Notes: a model not told the origin generated them from the letters alone. 64,000 nt of DNA from Falciphora oryzae (GCA_000733355.1 JNVV01000015.1:83645-147644); one strand, 5' to 3'. Counted from the stretch's first letter, positions 20,329-32,805 are shown. Made by a program: numbers and translations.

Positions 20329-23300
20329 CTACCTGAACCCGCTCTTGTCGCCCTTCTTCTTTTTCCCTGTTGCTCCGGGTCGAACACCGTGCCGGCCCCC
20401 GACGGGCTGAGACATGATCGTCATACCGCCGCCGGTCGCCCTGACGCCACCTCCTCCTGCTGCTCCGATCTGGCTCGACTGCGGCGCCGCCGCCTGCGAG
20501 GAGAGCGCATGGCTACCAACCACCTGCGTCTGCGCCCTCGGCTGCTGCTTGCCGCCCGGCCCCGCGCCCGTCTGGATCGCCGTCGCCGCCCTCCTCCCTA
20601 TCCGCTGACTACTGCCGATCCGCGGGGGGCCCGCAGCCCCCACGTCAGAGTGCNNNNNNNNNNNNNNNNNNNNNNNNNNNNNNNNNNNNNNNNNNNNNNN
20701 NNNNNNNNNNNNNNNNNNNNNNNNNNNNNNNNNNNNNNNNNNNNNNNNNNNNNNNNNNNNNNNNNNNNNNNNNNNNNNNNNNNNNNNNNNNNNNNNNNNN
20801 NNNNNNNNNNNNNNNNNNNNACCACTCGAAATCGGCCGGGTCGGTCCCCGGCTCGTCGGGCCAGCGCGAGAGCAGGACCGTCTCGGCGCCGGCGCCGCCC
20901 GGACGGCGGGGCACGGGGCCGATGGAGGCGGCGTAGCGGCTCAGGCGGAGGGCCGCGTCGTCTTGGGGCTGCTGGTGGGCGTCGTCGTCCGCCTCGTCGT
21001 CTTGCTGCAGCGCTTTTTCCTTGCCTTTGTTTCTTCTTTTCTCGGTAGAGGAGGATGAAGGCTGCTGCTGTGGGACTGCTGACGACGCGCGGGACGAGGA
21101 CGGCGTGGCGGTCGGAGAGGGCAGGCCTGTCGTCTCTAAGGAGCTGCTGATGCCTGGTTCCGGGGCGGCAGACATGAACCGCTCTCTTTCAAACGACGAC
21201 GGCGGCGGCCCGACCGACACGCCGAACTGTGCCAGGAAGATTTCCATGGCGACGTAACCGACTAGTTGTTCGCGGAGAGCCGCAGCCTCGGGGCTCAGGA
21301 GGCCGTCTGGAAGGCCATCCGGAATAGGGGGCCACAGGTGGAGGAGACGTTCCAGAAGGCTGAAGGCGTCCGTGGTGTAAGACCCCACAGCGAGATCGCA
21401 GACGTTCAATATGTCGTCGGCGAGCTCGCGGAGCTGGCTCAGCTCGTCTGTCCAGCGGGATTCCCGGACATCGGCGTTGAGGCTGCCTGTTACGTTGCCA
21501 GTAGCTTCGAGTCTGTAGCAAGGTGGCATCAAGGAGTTGGTCAGCGAATGTCTGTGGTTTCAAACAGTAATCTCGGCATGCATGGGTAAATGAAAGGAGT
21601 CGAACAAAACATACAGTGTTCTCAAGGGGAGGTGGCCTCGTTCGATTCCAGCACGAACGGCGCGGTTGATGGAAGCGAAAGCGTCAGAAACGCCGCCGAC
21701 ACCACCCCCGTCAATACCGCCCATCTGTGGCGACGGCGCCCTGCCCGCGGCAGCCTTGGTGGCCATTCGCTCCATGACGATGCTCACCACAGGCGAGAGG
21801 TCAAGGATAGGAAACGCCGGACGAGCAGCAGCGCGGTCTGTACCCGCCGCTACCGGGCCAACGACCTGTTTCGCGCGCGGTCGGCTGCTCTTGTCGACGT
21901 CAAAAAAGCCAGCATAATCGTCTCTCACCGCGAAGCTGTCCCTAAGGCTTCGGAGGATCCGTTTCCGTTTCGCCGCCGAGGCGCGCGCGGCCTCCTCGTC
22001 AGTCGCCGCACCCCATATCCTGAACGCGCTACGCGACCTGCCCGGCGCAATACTGCCCGGTGGCGAAGAATAAGCTGCGCACAGGGCAGAGCGGAGGCCG
22101 AGGGTCGCGTCGAGAACGAGAAGCTGTGCGAATTTTGGGTCTTCGCGAGACAGGCTGTGGGCCAGCAGCGATAGAGAACGGATTCGGGGTGGCGGCGGCG
22201 GGTGCGACTCACTCTCGTCGGCTTGGCGTTGGCGTCTAGGGGCCTCTTGGCCCCAGCCGAGCCGTGTGGTCTCGCGATGGAACACGGCGGATGCCGCGCC
22301 ACCGGCAGTCGGCGGAACGGCGAACCAAAACAGTGTCACTCGCGGGGCCGAGGCGCTCGAGAATATGCACACGAGCCACGCCGTCGCATCCGCACCGTCG
22401 ATGCCGCCGACGGCGACGAGCTGCTGTTGCTGTGCCGTGACGCTCATTCGAAGTGTGCCGTCGACGGGACTGCGCAGATGAGGGCATGACAGAAGAATGG
22501 TGATGGCAATCTGACCGGGCCGCCGATGCTGGTGCTCGTGCTGCCAGTCGGGCTCGCCCTTCGTCCCAGACTGTGGCCGTGTCAGCTGGATCCAGAACAC
22601 GGCCGTGCTGGTCAGGACGAAGAGCCTAGAGAGATCTCCTGGGCAGACGCAGACGTCCAGGATAGCCTCGGGCCTCTTTGGATCGACCAGTTCCGCGAAG
22701 ACGGCGCTATCGTCGCCGCCCTCCATATCCAGGATCTTGAGCGTCTTCGGGGTAGACATGACGAGCGCCTCGGCCCGTGTCGGGGATGAGCCGATCCCGT
22801 CGTCGCCCAGAGTTGGTAAATCGAGACCACTATCATCCTGCCGCGTCCTGCGCGTAGCACCACCAGTCTGCGCCGCAACCCATGCGATGCGACACTGTTC
22901 CTCCTCGTCTCCGAGGACGATCAGGCGCGCGCGGTTCGTGGGCAGGCCGTCATGTACGTAGCCCGAGTGCACGAGCACGGCGGAAAGCGGCTTGCGGCGT
23001 GACCCCTGGTTGCCAGTGATGTCCCAGACGGTCCACTCGCCGGCGCGGTCGATGATTGCAAGTCGCGGGCGAGGGTCCTCCTCGGACCCCGGGTCGAAGG
23101 AGGAATCCGAGTTGTGCGCGTCGCCCGTCTGGCTCGTCTTCACGGTCAAGGCCGGGGTCAGCTCGACGAAAGAAGGGCCCGCTCCTGTTCCGCTGAGGTT
23201 GGCACCGCGCGGTGAACTGCTCCAGGTAGGCACCGTTCGGATCTCGGGCTGGAACACCATTGTCGCCAAGGCCGTCTGCACGAGCAGCCATCTCCTGACG

Positions 23301-24082
23301 CCGCGTCTTTGGGGCACGGTGACGAACTGGACCTTGATCACGGGCACCCCCTCGCTGTCCCAGAACCCCTCATACCCAAGATCAGATGCCGCCACCGACA
23401 GCGCGGCCGCAGGTGCCGACCCACGACTTTCTGCGTCCTCTCCGCCATCTGCCTGCGCTTTGTCCTTCTCCTGCCTCCAGCTCCGCTTCTCATCCCGCAG
23501 GCGGACCACACGGACGACGTCGCCGGCGCGGCCACACACCATGGCCAGCGCAGGAACCCCGACGGCGTGGGTGGGCCTGGTCGCGTCCGTGATCTCGCCG
23601 ACGCTGAGGAGGCTCGAGAGCAGATCGGCACCCTGGCTCGGCGGCGCGGCGGTGGCGGCCGTCTCCTCCTTGAGAAGCGAGCCAAGGCCGCCGCCGAGGC
23701 CTACAAAGGCTTCCGGGTGGCTGCGGAACAGCCAGCGCTGCTGAGATCGCAGGGCGCGTGAGTTGGCAGACGGCCCGCCGGCGTCGTCGGGTCGGGAGGG
23801 CGCATACCACTCGTCGAAGGGGAGAACCTGCTCGATCCTGGGGGCCCTGTCGGCCATGCGGTTGATGCGGAGATGGCCTAGCGCATCTCCAAGGGCACCC
23901 CACGGTCTACGGTTTTCTTCTTGGTCGTCGTAGTTATCGTCGTCGCCGTCATGGTCTCGTTTGTAAAAATCATGTGGGAGGTAGGACACTCTGCCGACGT
24001 GGCCCAGCACCACGTCGTTGGCACGGTGGATGAGATGTCCGGCCACTGGCCGATGACCAGCCGATGGTCTCCCGCTAGCCAT
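20329..24082 (-). CDS. RRN6: RNA polymerase I-specific initiation factor RRN6-like, interrupted by assembly gap
   Basis: Exon 1 is 24082-21615, followed by a 63-bp intron (GTATGT to CACAG). Exon 2 starts at 21551 and runs through a run of N (20654-20820) to the stop at 20329. Rrn6 is part of the core factor that recruits Pol I to the rDNA promoter in the nucleolus. Matches to the family include NDVVLGHVGRVSYLP near the N-terminus, QQRWLFRSHPEAFVGLG, RPEAILDVCVCPGDLSRLFV followed by LTSTAVFWI in the beta-propeller part, and a serine-rich tail ending in MSQPVGGRHGVRP plus a lysine-rich stop (KKKKGDKSGFR), a known terminus of fungal Rrn6. Frames on the two sides of the gap differ, so the N count does not equal the true missing length. 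The gene is divergent from SPC25. Confidence 0.82.
20654..20820. other. Assembly gap (N)
   Basis: A run of 167 N inside exon 2 of the RRN6-like gene. The flanking reading frames do not match across it, so its true length is unknown. Confidence 0.99.
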
Positions 24083-24748
24083 TCGGTCTTATTATCCCAA
24101 GCTCCTCGGTATCTGTCGATGATTTCCGGTCTGATTTCATTGTATAAGAATGTCTTGGATTCAGATGCGTTTGCTCCTCGCCCGATTTGGCAGCTTGGCG
24201 CGGGTCAAGCTCAGCGCAGTAAAAAAGTTGAAGCAGACCTCTCTCTGCCCGGAGGATGGGCGACCACAACAAAGAAACGTTTCAAAGAGAGGGGGGTCCG
24301 GCTAAGTTGGAGAATATGAATATTGAAGCCAGGCTCGCATCCCTGTCGCACTAAGAGCGCGGGTTGAGAGCCCTCACATCGTCGCGAGACGCATCGCGAG
24401 GTCCTGAGCGGTCACATGCACTCAAATAAGCGCAAAGTACCTCGCATGATGATGTGGGGGCCTGAGGCAGCTACGCAATCAGAAGCGCCGTCGACAGGGT
24501 TGCCGTGGCAATCCCCCGCCATGTTTTGCTCTCCAGGACATCGGGAAATTTCGCGATCGCGACCGACCGCGCTCGCAAGGCATTCAATCAATTCCAGACA
24601 TCCCTGAACGACCCTCCGTGCCGTGCCACATCAACGCCGCGGCATCTCTCTCGCAGGCAGTCACAATAACCAAACGCATTGTCACCGACGACCACAACCG
24701 AACATTACCATCACTACTCGACGATCAAACACCAAACCAAAAGACACA
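24083..24748. other. Divergent promoter of RRN6 and SPC25
   Basis: A 666-bp region without coding sequence. The 100 bases before SPC25 are C/A-rich and look like a transcribed leader. No TATA box is seen. Confidence 0.5.
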
Positions 24749-25590
24749 ATGGCATCTGTCATGACCCCCTCATCGCATCACCGCCAGACCCTGGCTGGCC
24801 CCGCGCCGTCGATGGCGGACCAACTGCCCGCGATCGACTTTGGCTTCGACGAGCTGCGCGACCGCATGGCCAAGTTCACCGCCCGCTTCGACGCCTTCAT
24901 CGAGCAGGGGCGCAAGCGCGTGCTGGAGGAGCGCAACCACTTTCGCATGAACGTGGCCGAGCTGCAGGGTGCGCGTCGTCCTCCCCTTGCCTCCCTCCCT
25001 ACTCTCACAGCTGCTAACCCCGTCATCGTTTCGCATCCGCAGAGGACCAACGCATGAAGAAAAAAGACATCGAGATCGTCCAGCTCAAGACCAACACGCA
25101 CCAGCACACCATGGCCAAGGAGGCCGCCGAGGCGCGCGAGATGCAGGCCGCCATCGCGGCGCTCAGCGAGCAGCGCGACCGGCAGGCCGCGGCGCGCGAC
25201 TCCCTCAAAGAGACCATCGCCGCCGCACAGCGCGAGGTGGACGCCCGCCTGGCGGCGCAGGCCGAGCACGCCAAGCGCCGCGCCGAGCAGGCGCGCTTCA
25301 ACGTGCCCGAGCTGGACTTTTGGGTCACGAATTTGTGTCTGCGCATCGAGGGGGCGGGAAGGGACGACAGGCTCAAGTTTGTGTTTACGCACGTGGACGA
25401 GCGGGACTGGGACGCCGAGGCCTGGTTCGAGCTCGACACGGCGGCGAGGGACTTTGCGGTGCGGCACTGCCGGCCCAAGCTGGAGAAGGGGCGGGTCGAG
25501 CGCGCGCTCGACCGGGCGAACGAGTCGAGGGAGCTGGTGGTGCTGCTCAAGGGGATGCGGGAGCTGTTTGTCGAGGCCATGAGGCCGTAG
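24749..25590 (+). CDS. SPC25: Kinetochore protein Spc25 (Ndc80 complex)
   Basis: Exons 24749-24968 and 25043-25590, split by a 74-bp intron (GTGCGC, GCTAAC, CGCAG), encode 255 residues. Spc25 pairs with Spc24 and links the Ndc80/Nuf2 microtubule-binding end to the inner kinetochore. After a short N-terminus (LPAIDFGFDELRDRMAKF) there is a long heptad-rich coiled coil to about residue 150, rich in Glu, Arg, Gln and Ala. The C-terminal RWD-like globular domain contains LDFWVTNLCLRIEG, RLKFVFTHVDERDWDAEAWF, ELDTAARDFAVRHCRPKLEK and ELVVLLKGMRELFVEAM, the conserved ending of the family. Length agrees with other fungal Spc25 proteins. It lies 620 bp upstream of another spindle gene, MZT1, on the same strand. 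Confidence 0.92.
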
Positions 25591-26210
25591 TGGGGTTTTG
25601 GTTGCTGATTGTGACGTTTTTGCCTCATATTTTCTATTTTGTGTTCACGTGTATATGGGTTCTTATGATTGGCAAATGATAACGAATTGGATGCTTTGCA
25701 TGTTTCCGGGCGCGCTTGTATTCTCCATGGAAATACCTACCTAGGTGGCATAGCTGCCACTTCAGCAGACAGGACATCAGACAACGCAGTCGGCTCGCAG
25801 CCCGCCCGCAACATGCCGACGCAATACCCGGCCAGTGGCCGATGAAGCCATTTTATGTCATCGCCCAACGGCGCGATTCAGCGAGCTGATCTCTCAGGCG
25901 CTCGGTGTTGGCTTGATGAGCGCAGCATCAAGCGCACGGTATCTGGATTTGATGCGATTCGCCACGCAGGCGGCGGCGCCCGTCCCTCACAGAAAACCCA
26001 AGCTGTCTCAGGGGCCCACCCCCGCAGCGGCAAGCACGCGTTGGTCGATTGCTGCCAACTGCCGGTTTAGCGCGTCGCTCGCTGAGGCTTTCAAACTGAT
26101 GACAACCGTACGCAGCTCGACATAAACTGCAGCCGATTCCCCAGCAGTAGAACGAAGAAAAGAAAGTGTCTGCAATCTGGATACCTCCCCCAGCAGACAC
26201 ACAAAGAAAG
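25591..26210. other. Intergenic between SPC25 and MZT1
   Basis: Probable SPC25 terminator and MZT1 promoter. Nothing else is recognised. Confidence 0.45.
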
Positions 26211-26651
26211 ATGCCCAGCGAGGACAGGAGAGAGAAGCAGGCGGCGGCGCAGTCGGCCGTCGACATCCTGCACGAGATTTCCACCATCCTGGTCCGTTTG
26301 TCCTTTTACCCTGTCCAGCCCACCCCAACCTCGTCCGCATCGATATCAACATCCGAACCGAAGCTGACCTCGACTTAAAACAGAACTGCCACCTGGACCG
26401 CAGGACGCTCTCCGTCTGCATATCCATGATTGAAAACGGCGTCAGCCCAGAGGCCCTCGCCGTGAGTTTCCCCCCTCGTAACCACCACACACACACACAC
26501 ACTTATCCCTCTCTCCCGCCTCTCCTCCTCTCCATCCCACCTCTCTGACACTTACTCAAAAACACAGGCCGTCGTCAAGGAGCTCCGGAAACAAGGCCAG
26601 GAGGCGACCGCCGCCCAGGTCGCCGCGGCGGCGGGGAGCCGCAGGAAATAG
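26211..26651 (+). CDS. MZT1: Mitotic-spindle organising protein 1 (MOZART1)
   Basis: Three small exons, 26211-26291, 26384-26461 and 26568-26651, all in phase 0, give an 80-residue protein, the usual size of the family. Mzt1 binds the N-termini of gamma-tubulin complex proteins and is needed to recruit and activate gamma-TuRC at spindle pole bodies. The conserved helical core reads AAAQSAVDILHEISTIL, NCHLDRRTLSVCISMIENG, VSPEALAAVVKELRKQG; the introns fall exactly between these blocks. The C-terminal tail is short and alanine-rich and ends GSRRK. The second intron contains a short (CA)n tract near 26483-26500. The gene is far too short to be found without splicing. Confidence 0.94.
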
Positions 26652-27605
26652 GCCACCTATCCGGGTTTTGTCTCTTTTCTACTCTCTCCCTCCGCCTGTT
26701 TTCTAGGGGTCAGGATGCCGAGATTAACGTGCTCTGATGCTGGGCTCTCGCAAAATGATCATGATGTGGTGGACTCATGTCCTTGGTAATGGCTGTATGG
26801 TGCACACACGTGTCTGCTGTCTAACCCCACGAGGCGTTTCCGGCAATGCAGTTTTCCCTTCGTCTCCTTTCGTCCAACTTCATACTTCTCCCATTCAACC
26901 ATCTACTCGGCAATTCGTGCTCCCCGTGTCTGCATCTTGAAGCGGCGGGCTCGATCCAGCAAGTATGAAGATGCAGTCTCCGGCAAGCATGGGCAGAAAC
27001 GGCTCGACATTTCCTTGGTCCCGGGACGGATTTCGACCCTCACAATTGCTCACAAAAAGCGACATGATGTGAACGGCACCCCCCGTGCTCACACAAGCTA
27101 CAAGCTGAAGAATTCAAGTGCAATATTTATTTGGTGCTATTTTCTTTCGTGTTTGTTTTACAATAAGGTTTTCTTGCTGAGCCTGCCAACCTCGTAGACA
27201 TCATGCAGGTCTCACACCGTCAATCCAACCCAGTTTGCCCAAATCGAGAAGAAAATAAAGAAGCTCCGGAGAAGATCAAAACAAGACGAACGTTGGAAGG
27301 CAAGCTTATCGCGTGAAGGGAGTTGGTTCGACCCCTTGCCACCTGGGCCATTGGAAGCGCCTCCTATCTGCCCACAAACATTGATATCCGTACTCCTTCA
27401 GAATTACCCCTCGCAAAAGCCATCAAAGCCAGACCTGCGTCGCCGCGATAGAAGAAATCAAAAGGAGGAATAGGATAAAACAAGGTAGGGCACTGCCATC
27501 AACCACCCAGATTCAGCACGCGAAACAGCCCGGAGACATACAATACCGCAGAGCATAAAATTCAGGACCCAACCCGCCTCCACATCCAAGTGGTCGTTGG
27601 GCAGC
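26652..27605. other. Convergent intergenic, 0.95 kb
   Basis: Three-prime flanks of MZT1 and of the CHY/RING gene. No gene is recognised. Confidence 0.45.
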
Positions 27606-30221
27606 CTACCGATGGCCGAAGAGCGTGATCTCGTTATCGTCATCCTCCTCATCCTCCCGAGGGTCGCCCTCGTCGGAGCTCTCGTCGTCATCCTCGGAGT
27701 CGTCCTCGTCATCAACATCGTCACCGCTCTCTCCCGCCTCCCCGGGTGGACGCCTTTCGGAGCCACCGAGCCTGCCCAGGCCCACCCGGCTCCAAAAATC
27801 AAAGTCGATCATGTCGTTACTGCGTCCGTCGTCATCATCGTCGTCCATCATCGCATCCTCGGGGTCGGCCTCGATGTCCGGGAAGACGGGTGTGGGCGAT
27901 AGCGAGCGCGCGTATCGCTCCGGCGGCTGCACGGGGAGCATCGTCCGCATGCCTCCGACCGACGCCCCCGGCATGTGGCTTACGCTCCTCCGGGGGTGTG
28001 CGATGTCTCGAGGCCCGGAGGAGGCCGAGGAGCGGTGCGCCGTATCTGGCGGTCCTGCCCCTACCGCTACTGCTGTTGGTGCAGTTAATGTTGCTGCCGC
28101 CGTCTCTGTCGCTGCTGATGTCAGCGTTGATGCTGCCGCCGCACTAGTACTAGCTGCCTCTACACCAGCAGCAGTGGACGATGTCCCAACCGCAGCATCG
28201 TCCGCTCCTGGCGGGGGCGCAGCGGCAGTCGTCGGCGGGCCAGACCCAGGTGCGTTCAGGATCTGCACTTCTCGCGTGTTGTAGCCCTTGCAGATGCTGC
28301 ACTTGAGGCCGACCCAGTGGTACAGCGTCTGGCTCTTGGCCTCGCAGTCGTTGCAGTAGATGATGGCGCGGGCGGCCGCCCACTCTGGCGGCATGGGCTG
28401 CTCCTCGATGTTCTGGTCCCACTTGCGGAAGAGGGACTCCATGTTGCGCGTGCTCTTGCTGCAGATGGGGCACTTGTACGACGTGAGCATATGCTGCTCG
28501 TAGCACCGCTTGTGAATCAGGTGCCGGCAAGGGTTCATGTGTATCATGCGTTTCGTAGACGTGAACATGTACTCGCCGCAGATCGGGCAGTTGCAGTCCA
28601 TGGCGCCCTCACGGCATCGGTGCGAGTCCTTGGTCTCGATAGCGATGCAGATGCCGCAGCTCTATTCAGTTTCGGCATTGTATCCGGTTAATAAGTCAGG
28701 CTCTTATACCAGCCGCAGACAAGAGGGCAGACGCCAGCAGCTTGCACACACCTTGCAGTGAAAGAAATCCTTCCCCAGCCCCGCGCCGACCCTGCAGATG
28801 CCGCACCCGTCGCAGTGGTACGTGCTCGCGTCAGGGTCGTCGTTCCAGAGCTTGCAGATGCCGCAGTAGTAGCGGGCCGCCAGCCTCCCGCACCTGACGC
28901 ACTCGTCGCCCGCCTTTTGCGCATAGCCGCAGGGCATGCACAGCATGTTCTTGGTCTCCTTGCGCGGGAGCGGGTGATCCTCGGCCTCGTCATGGCAGAG
29001 CCGGCACGTGTACCACTTCTGGCACGTGTTGCACTGCAGCTTGACGTTCCGCCGATAGTGCTCGCAGCCCATGTGCTGCGGCTCCTGCTGCTGCGGGCCA
29101 CTGCTGCCGCTGATGAATTCCCCGGTGGGCAAGAAGACACCGCTGCCTGTCCCGTACCGGCCCCGGCGCCGTTTTACTGGCGCATAGGTCGGTTTCAGGT
29201 CGTCCTCGGTCAGCAGGAACCTCGGCGGCGTCGACGACTCGCCCAGCGACAGCTGCCAGAACTTGAGCGACTCGAGCGGGCCCTGCGCCGCCGCCTGCTC
29301 GTACAGCACACTGCTCCCGCCGCCCTCCGAGGTGGCCGAGTGCGAGGAGTGGGATGATGCGCGCTTCTTCTTCTGTTGTTCCTGACTATCCAGCCGCGAC
29401 CGCTCGTACCCTTCTGTGAACATGATGTGCAGCAACTGCGCCTTTTCAGCGGCAGGTATAGGGCGCGACTGTATCTCCAGGATCCGCCGCCTCAGGGGGC
29501 CCATGCCGTCGTCCTCGGGCAGCGCCTCTGGCCGCAGATATTCCCGCGGCGTCGCGGATATCGTGCCATCGTTGGCGCTGCCTCCAGCCGAGGGTGCTGG
29601 GGCGTTATATTGAGTAGCTATCGCATCTCGCTGCGCCGCGGCCATTCCTAGCGACACCGTTGCGACCTCTGCGGGTGGGGTGACGGTGTCGTTGCTTCCG
29701 ATGGGATCGATCCGGTCGGTCGGTTCGGCGGAGTGTTGTTGTTGGCCCGAAGGTACTCCCGCTTGTGATGATTCTCGAGCACCCTGCGCCGGCGAAGCGG
29801 AGGGTGGGGTCTGAGATGTTGGTAGCGTTTGTGGTGGTTGGGATGTCTGGTATGGCGAGCCGGACGCCAAGCGATCTGGAAGCGATTGATTAGGGGATGA
29901 TGACGAAGGCTGTGGGCCGGAGCGCAGGCCTAGGCCGCTGTCGACAGCAGCAATGGCAGGGTCCTGGTCGCGTGCATACTCGGCGTGTCCTTCCAACAGC
30001 TGGTGTCGACCAACAGCGCCAACACCACCACTGCTGCTGCTACCCTGCTGGTCTCCGTCTTCCTGCTGCGCTGACGATGCAGACGATGCGCCGACGGTCG
30101 AGCCCGCGCTGGGAGGCGGCGGGGCGGGGCTGGCAAAGCTTCCGCGGGAGAATCGACGGGCCTGCCGGAGCACGGGTTCGACGATGAAGCTGGGCACCAG
30201 GTTGGGGATCAGGGCAGACAT
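27606..30221 (-). CDS. CHY/CTCHY zinc-finger RING E3 ubiquitin ligase (Pirh2-like)
   Basis: Exon 1 30221-28752 and exon 2 28661-27606, separated by a 90-bp intron (GTGTGT to AATAG), encode 841 residues. The first ATG is 30221; the open frame extends upstream but has no earlier ATG. Residues 1-390 are low complexity, rich in Ser, Gln, Pro and Gly. The CHY finger begins MGCEHYRRNVKLQCNTCQKW and continues CRLCHDEAEDH; the CTCHY part reads YYCGICKLWNDDPDASTYHC, then CGICRVG; the RING is CPICGEYMF ... MNPCRHLIHKRCYEQH ... YKCPICSKS; and a zinc ribbon follows (YCNDCEAKSQTLYHWVGLKC). This order matches RCHY1/Pirh2 and plant MIEL1-type ligases. The tail is serine/alanine-rich and then strongly acidic, ending NEITLFGHR. 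Substrates are unknown. Confidence 0.92.
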
Positions 30222-31501
30222 CGAGGAGCTCCGCCTCGGCGGGGCGGATGAATCGCCGACGGGTGCTGCTTGACGACGGGAGGGAGTGGTGACGGTGTCG
30301 TAGTAAAGAGGGAGGTGGTGGGGAAAGCTGAGCTTAAGAAATACCAGAGCAAAAGTATGCAAACCAGGTGATGCAGTCGGTATGATGATGAAGAAAACTT
30401 AACAAAAAGGCGGAGAAGACGGCCGGGTCTGTCGGGTCGGCGAGGCCAAGGACTAAAAAGGAGCAAAAAGAGCAAAGGACGGCGGAGGTTTGTTGCACCC
30501 CTAGCTGTCACTGGAGTCGGCCAAGAACACAAGCTATGGAGCTCGATGTCTCGGGGTCAACTCAATTCAGCATGTGAAGACAGGCCGAGAATAAAATGCA
30601 ATGGTCGAGCAGGAGGTCAGGGCGAGGCGGGAGGCAGCAGGCGGGCATCCAAAAGACCACAGTCTAGCGACCGGCTCGAGGCACTCTCCAACCTCGCGGC
30701 ACCATGTGCGTGCATGTCCGGACTCCCGAGCAGTCGAGAATCTACCAGCAGCGTGGATGTCTGTGGGGTGTGGTGTGGTGGTGGTCTTGGTGGTGTGACT
30801 GCCGATTCAGGCGGTGTCAATGGTCTGGTGGCAGGGTGGCCGTGGGTTGGCAGCGTTCGTTTGCTTGGGATGCAGCCCCGCAAAAGTCCCCCGCTGCTCC
30901 ATGTTCACAAGCCGCTAAATCAGCATGCGCAATGGGATCAATTGCTGCCCGTCCATCGTCTCGTTCATTGACCCGGTGGCCGGCAGAAAATAGTATGCAG
31001 GTCAATCTGGGCAACATCAAACACACAGAGCTAGCGATTGGACGGATCGACATGACCTATGTATGACATTGACCCTCAATCACGAGTGAACGGCAGTGAC
31101 GCCGCGCCAGCGAGTGGTCGGTCCAGAAGCAGACCTATAACCCACTGGACGAGAAGCAAGAAAAAGAGTGTTGCATGCAGAGGTGAGCAATTCACATGTG
31201 CGGCAGCCGTCCGTACTACCGCAAGAGGTATTGATCCATCCTGGCGTTCCATATCCGACTTCTATTCATGCCTCCCTCCATGCCCTACAAGAGGATGTAA
31301 CCGAGCTGGTGCGATGGAGATCTAATCCGCCGATATAGGTTTGAAATCGTCATCCATGGCGTTATGTACTTTCGTATCAAAACATGAGAAAAAAAGAACC
31401 TTGTGCCTGTCCTCCGCATAAACCCCTTTGACGCCGCCCACCAAAGCTTTTTTTTCTTCCCCTAGTCCTCGTGAACCTCGACCCTGGACGCGAAGGTCAG
31501 T
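30222..31501. other. Intergenic, 1.3 kb, promoter of the CHY/RING gene
   Basis: Contains GT-rich low-complexity sequence near 30770-30800. No gene is recognised. The part near 31400-31500 is the three-prime flank of CHZ1. Confidence 0.45.
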
Positions 31502-32123
31502 TTAGTCCTCGTCCATCTTCTCGTCCGGGTCCTCAAAGTCGTCGTCCTCATCCTCGTCTTCGTCGTCGACGTTGATGTTCTGCTCCTGCGCGGCCTTGGC
31601 GAAGTCGATGACGCGGCCGCGGGTGCGGCGGCCGATCACGTTCTCGACGTTGATCTCCTCCATGCCGTCCTCCTCCTCGACCTCCTCTGTTGTTGTGAAT
31701 GCCATTGTCAGATACGGGCCTTGAACCGGGTCGTCACATTGGGCAAAGGAGGTGGGGTTGATGGGAATAAGGGAGATGGCAGCGGCGGCTGTCGCCAACA
31801 GTCAACGGCGGAGTTTACTAACCGGCTTCCTCGGCGGCCTAGATAGGTGGGTGCAATTGTTAGCAAAGGCTGATACTCCATGGCCAAGTACCACGAGCTC
31901 CGCGGCGTGCAAAGCATAAGAGTAGGTGGCGTGAAAAGGAGAGGGTGTGGGGATTAAGGCTTACATCGTCAGCCTCCTCGTCATCATCATCGTCATCCTC
32001 GTCCATCTCGGTGTCCTGAGGAACGTTCTCGGCGACGGCCTTGCCCTTGCCTTTGGACTCGGCAGCCGCATCGGTAGCGGGGGCGCCGGGCGCAGCGATG
32101 CCGTTGCCGTTCTCGCCAGCCAT
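31502..32123 (-). CDS. CHZ1: Histone H2A.Z-specific chaperone CHZ1
   Basis: Three exons on the minus strand: 32123-31965, a 16-nt microexon 31838-31823, and 31686-31502; 119 residues. Both introns are canonical (GTAAGC to TCTAG; GTTAGT to AACAG) and all phases agree. Chz1 binds H2A.Z-H2B dimers and helps SWR1 deposit them. The C-terminal half carries the CHZ motif: EEINVENVIGRRTRGRVIDF followed by AKAAQEQ. The N-terminal half is disordered with KGKGKA, and acidic runs (DEDDDDDDEEAD and the C-terminal DDEDEDEDDDFEDPDEKMDED) suit histone binding. Length is somewhat below yeast Chz1 (153). The microexon contributes AAEEA within the acidic linker. Confidence 0.87.
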
Positions 32124-32805
32124 TGCGAAGGATGTGTGGGCTGGCTTCGGATAGAAAAAGGTTGGTCTGGAAGCTCGACTGGTCGCGGACGAGAGTTATG
32201 CTGTGGTTTGTTATGCAGGACGGTGGATGGGGAAGAGTGGAAAGGTTGTGGGAAGAGGACGGATGTTGTGTCGCGCGGAGGTGAGAGGCGACACCGCGCC
32301 CACTTTTGGTTGACCCAGCAGCTCGATTCGGCCGCCTTTTGTATTTTCTGTCTCGCGCAGCGGAGCTGGTTGTGGGTCGGCCGACACCGTTTGCCTGCCG
32401 TGACTGGCTGGAAGCGGATCGATGGTCCAAGCTCCCTGCCACAGGAGACCCCGGCAGGAGGCTCGTGGTGTCCTGTCCGTCCGCGCAGTGAGCAGCAGGG
32501 CGGCAATAATACATGGGCTTCTCGCTCTCCAGACAATTACTGCTTGCCATATGAAAGGGCGCCAGAAGTCCAGGTGGTTACAGGTCCGAATTTGGCCGGT
32601 CGAAGACAATAAAGCCTCGCCTATATCGATCACGACGGTCAGGCAGTGAATCAAACCAGGGCCTCGCTGCATTACAAATGGGCCAGACACCTGTTGAGAA
32701 ATTAGACAGATAACGCCATCGCACTCATAGACGCCTAATAAAAGGCCCTCTTTATATCTACAGTTTGCCTTCCCAGGATATGACTGCATCGTGTGGCCAC
32801 GGACT
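32124..32805. other. Intergenic between CHZ1 and EMC10
   Basis: Promoter of CHZ1 and three-prime flank of the EMC10 gene. No other gene; the long frame running through it is intron read-through of EMC10. Confidence 0.5.

Noticed and set aside
30222..30362. Upstream extension of the CHY/RING protein (frame open to 30362)
   Set aside because: The extension has no ATG; the first ATG in frame is at 30221.
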